The notes below the pieces were generated by a model. The model was given only the letters and a program-made list of their open reading frames with translations, was not told where the DNA came from and searched no databases. A stretch of 64,000 bases of DNA from Candidatus Neomarinimicrobiota bacterium. GTDB taxonomy: Bacteria > Fidelibacterota > Marinisomatia > Marinisomatales > S15-B10. Within the stretch, counting starts at the first letter, position 1. Each line of letters starts with the position of its first letter. Shown here piece after piece: positions 27,505-36,847 of the stretch. The DNA lies in contig DTTI01000042.1 of NCBI GenBank assembly GCA_012964825.1, positions 1-64,000 of the forward strand. The letters are read 5' to 3'. The position numbers were made by a program, and so were the translations under genes.

Positions 27505-28650
27505 ATGGATTTCAACTACTCTGAAGAACAACTCCTTATTCAGAAAACAGCTAGGGAATTCGCCGAGGAACACTTGGCTCCGGGCGTTATCGATCGGGAT
27601 GAGAAAATGGAGTTCCCATCCAAGCAGATTAAGATGCTGGGTGAAATGGGGTTTATGGGAATGATAGTGCCGGAAGAGTGGGGCGGAGCAGGCTTAGATA
27701 CTTTAAGCTACTCCCTGGCTCTGGAAGAGATTGCAAAAGTGGACGCATCTGCTGCTGTCCCTGTTTCTGTGAACAATTCACTTGTTTGTGCGCTTCTGTA
27801 CAAATACGGTACTGATGACCTGAAAGATAAATACCTCCGGACTCTTGCCACAGGTGAATGGCTCGGCGCCTTTTCACTCAGCGAACCCCAAGCGGGATCT
27901 GACGCATCTAATCTGCTCACCTACGCAGAAAAAAGTGGAGACAAATACATCATCAATGGCACCAAGAACTGGGTCAGTAATGGTATCAACTCTAATATTG
28001 TGTTTGTTTTTACTGTTACGAAAAAAGGTTTAGGCCATAAGGGGATCACCGTGTTTGCTGTTGAAAAGGGCATTGACGGTTTTTCCACGGGGAAGAAAGA
28101 GAATAAACTCGGTATTCGGGGCTCAGACACCTGTGAACTCTATTTTGACGATTGCCATGTGCCGGAGGAAAACAGGATTGCCGAAGAGGGGGACGGATTC
28201 AGAATTGCCATGTCCGTTCTGGACAGCGGAAGGATCGGTATAGCCTCTCAGGCCCTTGGGATCGCACAAGCGGCTCTAGACAGTTCCATCGATTACGCCA
28301 GTGAGAGAAAACAGTTCGGATCAAAGATCAGCACCTTTGGTGCCATAAAAGAGAAAATTGCCAAAATGGCCACTGAAATAACTAGCGCAAGGCTCCTAAC
28401 CCATTACGCTGCCACCCTTAAAGATGAAGAGAAGCCCTTTTCCAAAGAGGCGGCCATGGCGAAATATTATGCGTCGGATGTGGCAATGTCGGCCGCTACT
28501 GAATGTGTTCAGATATTTGGAGGTTACGGATATATGCAGGAGTACGGTGTGGAAAGACTTATGCGGGATGCCAAGATTACACAGATTTACGAGGGAACTT
28601 CAGAAATACTGAAACTGGTTATAGCAAGATCAATGTTGGAGGCAGAATGA
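27505..28650 (+). CDS. Acyl-CoA dehydrogenase, short-chain type
   Basis: 381 residues of FAD-dependent acyl-CoA dehydrogenase, introducing the 2,3 double bond in acyl-CoA. It opens MDFNYSEEQLLIQKTAREFA, with FSLSEPQAGSDAS at the FAD site and a catalytic base in QIYEGTSEILKLVIARSML (Glu of the YEGTSE motif). QIFGGYGYMQEY is the usual C-terminal flavin-contact block. The position of the Glu near the C-terminus fits short- or branched-chain members; the exact chain length is not determined. It follows the thiolase by one base and overlaps the aminotransferase by ATGA, so all three are cotranslated. Confidence 0.95.
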   Translation: MDFNYSEEQLLIQKTAREFAEEHLAPGVIDRDEKMEFPSKQIKMLGEMGFMGMIVPEEWGGAGLDTLSYSLALEEIAKVDASAAVPVSVNNSLVCALLYKYGTDDLKDKYLRTLATGEWLGAFSLSEPQAGSDASNLLTYAEKSGDKYIINGTKNWVSNGINSNIVFVFTVTKKGLGHKGITVFAVEKGIDGFSTGKKENKLGIRGSDTCELYFDDCHVPEENRIAEEGDGFRIAMSVLDSGRIGIASQALGIAQAALDSSIDYASERKQFGSKISTFGAIKEKIAKMATEITSARLLTHYAATLKDEEKPFSKEAAMAKYYASDVAMSAATECVQIFGGYGYMQEYGVERLMRDAKITQIYEGTSEILKLVIARSMLEAE

Positions 28651-29687
28651 AGGATATTGATGTCTTAGAACCTCAGATTAATTGGGACCAACTCACCTTC
28701 AGCCACACACCAACCAGAAGCATGTATATGGCTACCTGCGATGAAGGGCATAAATGGCAGGAAGGGGCTCTTGTCCCGTTTGGCAACATAGAACTTTCCC
28801 CGGCTGCCGGAGTATTGAATTACGGTCAGGGTGTGTTCGAAGGGACGAAGGTGTTCAGGACGGCCAAGAAACGTGTTGTTCTGTTTCGCCCGGAAATGAA
28901 CGCAAGAAGAATGGAAGGATCAGCTGAAAGACTGTGTATCCCCCCAATTCCTGAAAAAATGTTTCTGGAGGCTTTAGAACAGACTGTAAGGGATAATGCT
29001 GACTACATACCACCATTTAAAAAAGGAAGTTTGTATGTTCGTCCCATCGTTTGGGGGACCGGTCCTGTACTTGGGGTACATGCGGCGCCTTCTTATACTT
29101 TTATTATATTTGTTTCTCCAGTGGGGCCTTACTTCCAGGGCGGGATTCCATGCCTGAATGTTAAGGTAACTAAGTTCTACCATAGAGCTGCCCCAAAAGG
29201 CACCGGTTCTGCCAAAGCTATTGGGAACTATGCCGCATCCCTCTACCCACTCGAACTGGCAAAGAAGCTTGGCTTCAGCGAAGTAATGTATCTCAATTCT
29301 AAGGATGAAAGCTTTGTGGACGAACTGGGTTCGGCAAATGTATTTGCTCTAAAGGGGGATACCCTTCTGACACCGAAGCTTAGTGGCTCACTCTTACCTG
29401 GTGTTACTCGTGACTCAACAATTCAGATTGCACGGCAGATCTTGGGCCTCGATGTTCAGGAGATTGACGTTACCGTGAACGATTTCCTTACCGCTGACGA
29501 AGTATTCTGTGCTGGAACGGCGGTCGTTATTTGTCCCATTGGCCGTATTACCACTGATGATGATTCAGTTGAAATAGGTACTGAAATGGGTGCGGTAACA
29601 GCGGAATTGCGGAAAATATTGAAGGACATCCAGCTGGAACGTCGTGAAGATGTTTTTGATTGGTTACGTCCCTTAGATCTTTATTAA
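28647..29687 (+). CDS. ilvE: Branched-chain amino acid aminotransferase
   Basis: 346 residues, class IV PLP enzyme, transaminating Leu, Ile and Val with 2-oxoglutarate. Landmarks: LNYGQGVFEGTKVFRTAK, FRPEMNARRMEGSAERL, and KGTGSAKAIGNYAASLYPLE with the cofactor lysine region. VMYLNSKDESFVDELGSAN and FCAGTAVVICPIG follow. ATG 28647 overlaps the dehydrogenase stop (ATGA); an in-frame upstream extension has no support. With the dehydrogenase and thiolase here and the fused E1 near 59 kb, it points to a branched-chain amino-acid pathway, although it could also act in biosynthesis. Confidence 0.93.
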   Translation: MKDIDVLEPQINWDQLTFSHTPTRSMYMATCDEGHKWQEGALVPFGNIELSPAAGVLNYGQGVFEGTKVFRTAKKRVVLFRPEMNARRMEGSAERLCIPPIPEKMFLEALEQTVRDNADYIPPFKKGSLYVRPIVWGTGPVLGVHAAPSYTFIIFVSPVGPYFQGGIPCLNVKVTKFYHRAAPKGTGSAKAIGNYAASLYPLELAKKLGFSEVMYLNSKDESFVDELGSANVFALKGDTLLTPKLSGSLLPGVTRDSTIQIARQILGLDVQEIDVTVNDFLTADEVFCAGTAVVICPIGRITTDDDSVEIGTEMGAVTAELRKILKDIQLERREDVFDWLRPLDLY

Positions 29688-30121
29688 TGATTCTTGTCAA
29701 GATGCGGCGTTTTGCCCGTGAATTGGTTCTTCAAGGGCTCTATGCCGCCGAAATGACCGAAGATTCTCCCAATAAAATAATTGAGGATTTGGTGCGTCGT
29801 CACAACGTCGATGCTGAAACGAGAGAGTTTATTGAGAGGCTTTTCAATACCACTTTGAAACATAAAGATTGGACTAGAAAGCAAATCGAAGAACGATTAG
29901 AGAACTGGGAAATCAGTCGTGTGGCCATTATTGACCTTCACGTGCTCCAGATGATGATGACCGAAATGGTCTTTTTTGAGGATATTCCGCCGAAAGTTTC
30001 CATCACGGAAGGTGTTGAAATAGCCAGAAAGTACAGTACCGATGAGAGCAGTTCTTTCGTGAATGGTATTCTCGATTCAGTTTATCACTCACTGGAAGAT
30101 TTGTCTGTTCCCGGTGAGTAA
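29687..30121 (+). CDS. nusB: Transcription antitermination factor NusB
   Basis: 144 residues, all helical, with MRRFARELVLQGLYAAEM near the N-terminus and VSITEGVEIARKYSTDESSSFVNGIL near the C-terminus, the two hallmark regions of NusB. It binds boxA RNA with S10 and assists antitermination of rRNA operons. ATG 29687 overlaps the ilvE stop (TAATG); the family's usual start would correspond to the internal ATG at 29702. It is followed by secA 43 bases later. Confidence 0.93.
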   Translation: MILVKMRRFARELVLQGLYAAEMTEDSPNKIIEDLVRRHNVDAETREFIERLFNTTLKHKDWTRKQIEERLENWEISRVAIIDLHVLQMMMTEMVFFEDIPPKVSITEGVEIARKYSTDESSSFVNGILDSVYHSLEDLSVPGE

Positions 30122-30164
30122 TATCAAGGTAATTTTTAAACTTATTGGAGTTTCCTGAAGATTT

Positions 30165-33100
30165 ATGGCAACTGGACTGTTAAAAAAGGTATTCGGCACC
30201 AAGTCTGAGCGAGAGGTGAAAAGTCTCTACTCGATTGTAGAAAAAATTAACGCCATCTTCAAAACCCTTGATGGAAAGTCTGATGAGGAACTGGTTACCC
30301 GTACCAGAGAATTCCAGGAGATGGTCCGTGCCGCTGGCAGTCAGGCTGCCGATGAATCGAGGAAGCAAGACCTCTCAAGGGAAGAGGTGGATAAAATGGC
30401 TTACGAAGTGGAGGTTGCTGTTCTGGAAGAAATTCTCCCGGAAGCCTTTGCCATGGTAAAGGAGACATGTCGCCGGCTCACAGGTGAGCAGTGGAAAGTG
30501 GTTGGCCAGTCCATCACATGGGATATGGTACCGTATGATGTTCAGCTCATCGGTGCTGTAGTCCTTCACACCGGGAAGGTGGCTGAAATGAAAACGGGAG
30601 AAGGAAAAACACTCGTTGCCACCATGCCAATATACTTAAACGCCCTCACGGGCCGGGGCGTTCATATCGTTACAGTGAACGACTACCTTGCTCAACGGGA
30701 TGCTGAATGGATGGGCAAGATTTATGAAAGGTTAGGACTTACTGTAGGTTCTATGCTTAACCAGATGAATAATGATGAACGCCGTGAGATTTACCGGCGG
30801 GATATAACCTATGGTACTAATAATGAATACGGTTTTGACTATCTCCGGGACAACATGGCTCTTTCTCAGGAAGAACAGGTTCAGCGGGGTCACGCATATG
30901 CCATCATAGATGAGGTCGATTCAATTCTCATAGATGAGGCAAGAACACCTCTAATTATTTCTGGTGCTGTAGATCATCCTACTGACTCAAAATACAAAGA
31001 GCTTAAGCCCCTTATTCAAAGATTGATCAGGAAACAGACTTCCCTTGCTAATTCGCTGGTTGGTGAAGCGGAGCAACTGTTGGAGGAAGGGAAAGAGAGT
31101 GATGCCGGTTACAAACTGTTGCAATCATCGAGGGGCGCGCCTAAGAATCGGCGGCTTCAAAAGGTTTTTCAAGAACAAGGTACACGCAAGCTGGCACTAG
31201 ATGTAGAGTCAGAATACATGCGTGATAAGCGACTCCATGAAGTGGATGAAGACCTTTATTTTTCTATCGATGAGAAAAGTAACGTTATCGATCTTACTGA
31301 AAAAGGCAGGACAGCTTTGGCTCCGGAGAATCCGGAGATGTTTGTTATTCCTGATCTTGGTGAAATACTGCACGATATTGATACAAATTCTGCATTGGAC
31401 GTACAACAGCGCGGTGAGGCGGCTGAGGAGGCGCGCCTTTTACACAGCTCCCGGAGCGAACAGATACATAATTTAACACAGCTCCTTCGGGCCCATTCCT
31501 TATATGAGAAGGATGTGGACTACGTAGTACAGGATGGCAAAGTGCTCATCGTGGATGAGTTCACCGGACGTATCCTTGCGGGGCGACGCTACAGTGAAGG
31601 CCTTCACCAGGCATTAGAGGCCAAGGAAAATGTGACCATCGAGCGGGAGACGCAGACACTCGCTACCATCACCATCCAGAACTATTTCAGGCTATATAAT
31701 AAACTGGCTGGTATGACGGGAACAGCTGAGACAGAATCGGAAGAGCTTCACTCCATTTACGGTCTGGATGTAACAGTTATTCCAACTGACCAAAAGGTTG
31801 TGAGGGATGACCGAGATGATCTCGTTTACAAGACGAGGCGAGAAAAATTTAACGCTGTTCTGGATGAGATCGGTGACTGCCATCAGCGGGGCCAGCCTGT
31901 GCTTGTGGGTACCATTACTGTGGAGGTATCAGAGACTCTTTCCAGGATGCTAAAGAGGAAGGCAATTCCTCACAATGTTCTGAATGCTAAACAGCATCAG
32001 CGCGAGGCAGAGATTGTGACGTTGGCCGGGAATAGGGGAGCGGTGACAATTGCCACAAACATGGCGGGACGTGGCACCGATATCAAACTTGGTGAAGGCG
32101 TTGTAGAATTAGGCGGTCTCCATATCGTTGGAACAGAACGTCACGAATCACGCAGAATTGATCTGCAGCTTAGGGGACGGTCAGGGCGTCAGGGAGATCC
32201 CGGTTCTTCAGTCTTTTACCTCAGTCTTGAAGATGATCTTATGCGTCTTTTCAACAGCGAGCGGATTGCCTCAATCATGGACAAACTTGGTGTCGAAGAG
32301 GGTGAGGTTATCACTGCCGGTATGGTGACACGATCCATTGAGCGTGCTCAAAAAAAGGTGGAAGCCCGAAACTTCTCTATCCGGAAGCGGCTTCTTGAGT
32401 ATGATGATGTGATGAATCAGCAGCGCGAGGTGGTGTATGCCCGAAGGAATGAGGCCCTTCACGGTGATGATATTCGCGATGAGATCACCGCCATACAAGG
32501 CGAGTTTGCAGATGAGTTGGTGGACCATTTAACTGAATTTGGAGATGAAAGTCACGATTGGAATTGGGATTTATTTGAAAGCGATATCTCTTCCGTATTT
32601 ACCATCGAAGTGGATGATGAATTCAAGTCTCTGGAATCAGCGGATCAGTTGAAGGGAAAAATCCTTGAGAAAGCAGAAAATATCTATGCTGTTCGGGAAA
32701 GTTTTGTTCCGGTGGAGGTCATGCGTGGGTTTGAGAGGTATGTTGTCCTCCGAACGATTGATGAAATGTGGAAAGACCACCTTTACAGCATGGATCAGCT
32801 TCGGGAAGGAATCAACCTTCGCGCCTACGGTCAGAAAGATCCTCTTTTGGAGTACAAGTCAGAGGGTTTTGACATGTTCATGGAGTTCTTACGAGATGTA
32901 AACAAGAATACTGTCCAGCGTCTTTACAGAACCCGACTTCACGGAATGGATGAGGCACCTACACTTGCTCAAAGAAAGCCCAGTGGGCCCGTAAAAGTCC
33001 AGCATGATGAGGCAGTGGGCATGGGTTTTGCTGCCCAGCCCACAAATGGGCAGGATGGTCAACCAAATGCTGCACCTACACCTGGTAAGGCAGAACCTGT

Positions 33101-33182
33101 CCACGTGGGTAAGAAGGTTGGGAGGAATGAGCCTTGTCCCTGCGGCAGCGGAAAAAAATATAAGAAGTGTCATGGTAAATAA
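30165..33182 (+). CDS. secA: Preprotein translocase ATPase SecA
   Basis: 1005 residues, the motor that drives preproteins through SecYEG. GEMKTGEGKTLVATMPIYLN is Walker A and VDSILIDEARTPLIISG carries the DEAD-like box; AVTIATNMAGRGTDIKLGEG and LQLRGRSGRQGDPGSSVF form the second helicase domain. The C-terminus is a SEC-C zinc hook (NEPCPCGSGKKYKKCHGK). An insert near residues 270-350 (Lys/Arg-rich) separates NBD1 from the usual pattern, as in other members of this superphylum. The tRNA-Leu gene follows 14 bases after the stop. Confidence 0.98.
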   Translation: MATGLLKKVFGTKSEREVKSLYSIVEKINAIFKTLDGKSDEELVTRTREFQEMVRAAGSQAADESRKQDLSREEVDKMAYEVEVAVLEEILPEAFAMVKETCRRLTGEQWKVVGQSITWDMVPYDVQLIGAVVLHTGKVAEMKTGEGKTLVATMPIYLNALTGRGVHIVTVNDYLAQRDAEWMGKIYERLGLTVGSMLNQMNNDERREIYRRDITYGTNNEYGFDYLRDNMALSQEEQVQRGHAYAIIDEVDSILIDEARTPLIISGAVDHPTDSKYKELKPLIQRLIRKQTSLANSLVGEAEQLLEEGKESDAGYKLLQSSRGAPKNRRLQKVFQEQGTRKLALDVESEYMRDKRLHEVDEDLYFSIDEKSNVIDLTEKGRTALAPENPEMFVIPDLGEILHDIDTNSALDVQQRGEAAEEARLLHSSRSEQIHNLTQLLRAHSLYEKDVDYVVQDGKVLIVDEFTGRILAGRRYSEGLHQALEAKENVTIERETQTLATITIQNYFRLYNKLAGMTGTAETESEELHSIYGLDVTVIPTDQKVVRDDRDDLVYKTRREKFNAVLDEIGDCHQRGQPVLVGTITVEVSETLSRMLKRKAIPHNVLNAKQHQREAEIVTLAGNRGAVTIATNMAGRGTDIKLGEGVVELGGLHIVGTERHESRRIDLQLRGRSGRQGDPGSSVFYLSLEDDLMRLFNSERIASIMDKLGVEEGEVITAGMVTRSIERAQKKVEARNFSIRKRLLEYDDVMNQQREVVYARRNEALHGDDIRDEITAIQGEFADELVDHLTEFGDESHDWNWDLFESDISSVFTIEVDDEFKSLESADQLKGKILEKAENIYAVRESFVPVEVMRGFERYVVLRTIDEMWKDHLYSMDQLREGINLRAYGQKDPLLEYKSEGFDMFMEFLRDVNKNTVQRLYRTRLHGMDEAPTLAQRKPSGPVKVQHDEAVGMGFAAQPTNGQDGQPNAAPTPGKAEPVHVGKKVGRNEPCPCGSGKKYKKCHGK

Positions 33183-33196
33183 TGGAGACTATTTAA

Positions 33197-33280
33197 GCCG
33201 CGGTGGTGGAATTGGTAGACACGCTAGCCTTAGGAGCTAGTCTCCTCTTGGAGGTGCGAGTTCGAGTCTCGCCCGCGGCA
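33197..33280 (+). tRNA. tRNA-Leu (anticodon UAG)
   Basis: 84 bases fold into a class II tRNA. The acceptor GCCGCGG pairs with CCGCGGC, with discriminator A. The anticodon stem CTAGC/GCTAG encloses a loop with TAG at 33231-33233, and there is a long variable arm (TCTCC/GGAG type). The T-arm contains GTTCGAGTC. The 3' CCA is not encoded. Confidence 0.96.
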
Positions 33281-33459
33281 CTTTCTCTATCATTAGACTT
33301 GGTTCCAATTCTGATTAGAACATTTAATGCCTACAATTAGCTGGTGAGCCAAGTTTTTGTCACAAAATCATTGAATTCCCTTTGGCGGAAACTTGGGCAG
33401 GATTGTAAATTGGTCTCCTTGGATTCTTAGGAATTCTCAGCAATTTCATAGTTAGAATA

Positions 33460-34302
33460 ATGGAAGCGGAACAGAAAAATTCAACAGTGCGAGTCATCGT
33501 ACACTCGTTTTTTGTTGTACCATTTCTAATTGCTGCTTTTGGAGTTCTCATATTTTTCATGTGGCGGCTTCTTACATATGAGCCGAAGGGTGCTGAAGAA
33601 TACCTGGCTGATGTGAAGATCGGCAGTGCTACCAAAAGATGGCAATCTGCTTTTGAGTTATCAAGATTGTTGGCTAATCCCGACATGCCGCAAATCTCAG
33701 ATAGATTTGTATCTGAAATGCACTCAGCTTATGAATATGCATTGCGAGATCCGGATACACGTGTCCGGCAGTATCTCATTCGAGCGATGGGTCAGACAGC
33801 CAACCCTTCTTTTGTAGTAACAATTCAAAATGCATTGAATGAATACAATGAAGATGTTGTGGCTGATGCAATATATTCCCTCAGTTATTACAACGAAATT
33901 GAAAATGTCAAACTTATTGTTCAACAAACTGATCACCCATCCGCCTTGGTGAGGAATCGGGCGGCTATTGCACTTGGTGCGATGAGTGCGGATGATTCCT
34001 TCACGGGTCTCCGGTCTCTCCTATCTGATCCTGAGCCCAACGTACGGTGGAATGCCGCTGTGTCCCTGGCAAAACATGGTGATCCATCTGGCCGCACTGT
34101 ATTGTTAAACCTTCTTGACAGGTCTTACCTGGCAAGATTTGAAGGGGTTGATCGATACGAAAGTGAGCAAGCTATGATGGTTGCAATTCAGGCTGCCGCT
34201 ATGCTGGATGATTCCGAAATTGATGAAGTTTTGAGAGTTCTCAGCGATACTGATGAAAACTTGAAGCTTCGAGATTTGGCAAAAAAGGCACTGAAATTGT
34301 AG
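33460..34302 (+). CDS. Membrane-anchored HEAT-repeat protein
   Basis: 280 residues. One N-terminal membrane helix (VVPFLIAAFGVLIFFMW, residues about 19-38) is followed by helical HEAT-type repeats, for example DPDTRVRQYLIRAMGQ, HPSALVRNRAAIALGAM and DPEPNVRWNAAVSLAKHG, spaced at about 30-40 residues. The repeats presumably lie outside the membrane as a protein-binding scaffold. It begins the respiratory locus, ten bases before the Rieske gene, so it is likely an accessory or assembly subunit of the bc-type complex. That role is inferred from position. Confidence 0.85.
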   Translation: MEAEQKNSTVRVIVHSFFVVPFLIAAFGVLIFFMWRLLTYEPKGAEEYLADVKIGSATKRWQSAFELSRLLANPDMPQISDRFVSEMHSAYEYALRDPDTRVRQYLIRAMGQTANPSFVVTIQNALNEYNEDVVADAIYSLSYYNEIENVKLIVQQTDHPSALVRNRAAIALGAMSADDSFTGLRSLLSDPEPNVRWNAAVSLAKHGDPSGRTVLLNLLDRSYLARFEGVDRYESEQAMMVAIQAAAMLDDSEIDEVLRVLSDTDENLKLRDLAKKALKL

Positions 34303-34311
34303 GAGAGACTT

Positions 34312-34875
34312 GTGACGGAAGAAGTACTAAAGGAAAAAATTAAAGAAAAACAACCCGTAGCATCTGTTGGCGAAGGATCTATTAAGGAAAAAGTACAGCG
34401 GCGTTCATTTATTTCTTGGCTTGCTATAGCTTGGGTAGCTTTTGCTGCTGCAACAGGCGGATTCTTTACTATGGTGTTGAGAATTTTCTTTCCCAATGTA
34501 CTTTTTGAACCTCCACAGACATTCAAAATAGGCTTTCCTGAGGATTATGAAATTGGCTTAGTAGATATACGATGGCAGGAAAAATTCGCAACATGGATTA
34601 TTAGGAGTACAGAATATATTTATGCTCTCTCCACCACCTGCACTCATCTTGGCTGTACACCCAATTGGTTGGAAAATGAAAACAAATTCAAATGCCCATG
34701 CCATGGTAGCGGCTTCCGAAAGTCGGGAATAAATTTTGAAGGGCCTGCTCCCCGGCCTCTCGAGCGTTATAGGATTGTTCTAGCGGATGATGGACAGATC
34801 CTTATTGATAAAAATAGAAAATTTCAGTATGAAAAAGGACAATGGTCGGACTCTGAGTCATTCTTGGTTGTATAA
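34312..34875 (+). CDS. Rieske iron-sulfur protein
   Basis: 187 residues with one N-terminal helix (ISWLAIAWVAFAAATGGFF) and a Rieske domain. The 2Fe-2S ligands are Cys110, His112, Cys128 and His131, with Cys115 and Cys130 able to form the disulfide (CTHLGC and CPCHGSG). It receives an electron from quinol in the bc/b6f-type complex and passes it to cytochrome c. GTG start preceded by GGAGAGACTT. It is followed by the two parts of cytochrome b, an arrangement like menaquinol-bc and b6f complexes. Confidence 0.95.
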   Translation: MTEEVLKEKIKEKQPVASVGEGSIKEKVQRRSFISWLAIAWVAFAAATGGFFTMVLRIFFPNVLFEPPQTFKIGFPEDYEIGLVDIRWQEKFATWIIRSTEYIYALSTTCTHLGCTPNWLENENKFKCPCHGSGFRKSGINFEGPAPRPLERYRIVLADDGQILIDKNRKFQYEKGQWSDSESFLVV

Positions 34876-34913
34876 AATAGTTAACATGAAAAGGAGTGAC
34901 TAAAAACTGTCTC

Positions 34914-35699
34914 ATGAGCGATAAAAAGAACATATTTGAACGGTTCGGAGATTCCCAGGTATGGAAATCTATTATCCGATCTGGTGTCCCCAGAACTCGC
35001 AGGCAAAGGATGATGTCTGTCCTTAATAGTGTTTTTTTGCATCTTCATCCGGTCAGATTACCCAGACATGCGGTTAAACTGAAATTCACATGGTGCATGG
35101 GAGGTCTTACATTTTTCTTGTTTCTGGTTTTGACCATATCTGGCATACTTCTTATGTTTTATTATCGGCCTACTGTAGAGTATGCATATACGGATATGAT
35201 CGATCTTGGGGAGCAGGTGCCTCTCGGCATCATGCGGGAGATTCACCGTTGGGGGGCTCATGCTATGGTTATTACTGTATGGCTGCACATGTTCCGTGTT
35301 TTTATGACGGGATCCTATAAACCTCCCAGAGAATTCAATTGGTCTATTGGGGTAATTCTTCTTGTTCTTACACTCCTTTTAAGTTTTACTGGTTATCTTT
35401 TGCCTTGGGATCAGTTAGCCATGTGGGCAATTACTGTTGGTTCCAATATGGCAAGAGCTGCTCCTTTCCTTGGACATGAAGGTCCAGGTGCATCATTATT
35501 GTCCATTGGTGACATCAATTTTGTAAACATGGGCGCTGATGCAAAGTTTGCTTTGCTCGGCGGACGGTTCGTGGGAGAAGCAGCTTTATTGAGGTTTTAT
35601 GTTCTGCACTGTATAGGTCTTCCTTTCATAGTGATGATTCTTATGGCCGTTCACTTCTGGAGAGTTAGAAAGGATGGCGGAATCTCGGGGCCCACTTAG
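34914..35699 (+). CDS. Cytochrome b N-terminal (b6-type) subunit
   Basis: 261 residues with four core helices. The two b-heme ligand pairs are His residues 14 apart in [18 protein letters not shown] and 15 apart in [20 protein letters not shown], the b6 spacing rather than the 13/14 of mitochondrial cytochrome b. It ends [10 protein letters not shown] as in cytochrome b6. It forms the quinol-oxidising membrane core together with the next gene. ATG 34914 is preferred to a GTG at 34896 that sits on a GGAG sequence. Confidence 0.94.
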   Translation: MSDKKNIFERFGDSQVWKSIIRSGVPRTRRQRMMSVLNSVFLHLHPVRLPRHAVKLKFTWCMGGLTFFLFLVLTISGILLMFYYRPTVEYAYTDMIDLGEQVPLGIMREIHRWGAHAMVITVWLHMFRVFMTGSYKPPREFNWSIGVILLVLTLLLSFTGYLLPWDQLAMWAITVGSNMARAAPFLGHEGPGASLLSIGDINFVNMGADAKFALLGGRFVGEAALLRFYVLHCIGLPFIVMILMAVHFWRVRKDGGISGPT

Positions 35700-35722
35700 T
35701 CCCGATAATAAGAGCAACTCAA

Positions 35723-36838
35723 ATGGATAGTTTTAAGGATTTAATCAATTTTATTACTCGACCTACGCTGATGCTCACATTTGCTATGTTCAGCTTTCCA
35801 TTCTTCTTTCCTGTAAATGATTGGTTTGACAAATGGAACAAGCGGTTGAAATTTAATTTGCTCTGGTCAAATGGGGGGCTGGTCGTAGTAATGACGGGCC
35901 TGGTTTTGTTTTTCTTGGTGGGCCTGGAAGACAGTGATTTTCGTCTTATTGTTTTCAAACCAGACAATGTTCCCATTGTAGGCCTTATTTTTCTGGTTTA
36001 TTTCTTTCTTTGGGTGAGTATGAAACAGGCTGTGGATAATGATGCTCAACTTCAGTCTGGAAATAAACCAAATGAATACAATGATCCTGAAGACAAAGTT
36101 TTGGTTTGGCCTGACCTTGTCTATGTTGAATTCATTTGCCTCATCTTATGTACCTGTCTATTGCTGGTTTGGTCCATTGGATTAGATGCTCCCCTTGAAG
36201 AACCGGCCAATCCGGCTTCTACACCGAATCCTTCCAAAGCACCTTGGTACTTCCTTGGGCTTCAGGAGATGTTAGTCTATTTTGATCCCTGGCTTGCTGG
36301 TGTTGTTTACCCAACCATAATTGTTGTTGGCTTAATGGCAATTCCTTATCTGGATAGGAATCCGGAAGGTTCTGGTTTTTTCCAGTTCAAGAATAGAAGA
36401 TTCGCCATTTCGATATATATATTTGGCTGGATCATTCTCTGGGTAATGTTGATTGTTATCGGAACTTTCTTAAGAGGCCCAAATTGGAATTTCTTCGGGC
36501 CATTTGAATATTGGGATTTGCATAAACTTGAGCCTTTGACTAATATCAATCTTTCAGAGATCATTTATATCAAATACCTTAATACTGGATTACCTCAAAA
36601 TATTCTACTTAGAGAAATTTTTGGTATTCTACTGGTTGTTGGATATTTACTGATTCTCCCTCCTTTATTTGCAAAAACTATCTTCAAGCGAATCTATGAG
36701 AAACTGGGAAGTTTTAGCTTTGGTGTATTTGTTTTTCTTGTTTTGAGCATGTTGTCTCTACCTATAAAAATGTACTTGCGATGGATTTTTAATCTTAAGT
36801 ACATAATAGCTATTCCTGAGTTTTTCTTCAATATCTGA
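35723..36838 (+). CDS. Cytochrome b C-terminal (subunit IV-like) protein, extended
   Basis: 371 residues. A subunit IV-like core at about 150-215 contains PANPASTPNPSKAPWYFLG and QEMLVYFDPWLAG, corresponding to the quinol-site region where cytochrome b usually has PEWY; here it reads APWY. Two hydrophobic segments precede this core and about three follow, so it is longer than b6f subunit IV (about 160 residues). It completes the cytochrome b core with the preceding gene. The motif difference is noted as a possible functional feature, not an error, since flanking residues are conserved. Confidence 0.88.
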   Translation: MDSFKDLINFITRPTLMLTFAMFSFPFFFPVNDWFDKWNKRLKFNLLWSNGGLVVVMTGLVLFFLVGLEDSDFRLIVFKPDNVPIVGLIFLVYFFLWVSMKQAVDNDAQLQSGNKPNEYNDPEDKVLVWPDLVYVEFICLILCTCLLLVWSIGLDAPLEEPANPASTPNPSKAPWYFLGLQEMLVYFDPWLAGVVYPTIIVVGLMAIPYLDRNPEGSGFFQFKNRRFAISIYIFGWIILWVMLIVIGTFLRGPNWNFFGPFEYWDLHKLEPLTNINLSEIIYIKYLNTGLPQNILLREIFGILLVVGYLLILPPLFAKTIFKRIYEKLGSFSFGVFVFLVLSMLSLPIKMYLRWIFNLKYIIAIPEFFFNI

Positions 36839-36847
36839 TATACCGGA

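Noticed and set aside
34896-34914. GTG at 34896 as the start of cytochrome b
   Set aside because: The GTG overlaps the GGAG ribosome-site sequence; ATG 34914 gives a better fit, although spacing is long.
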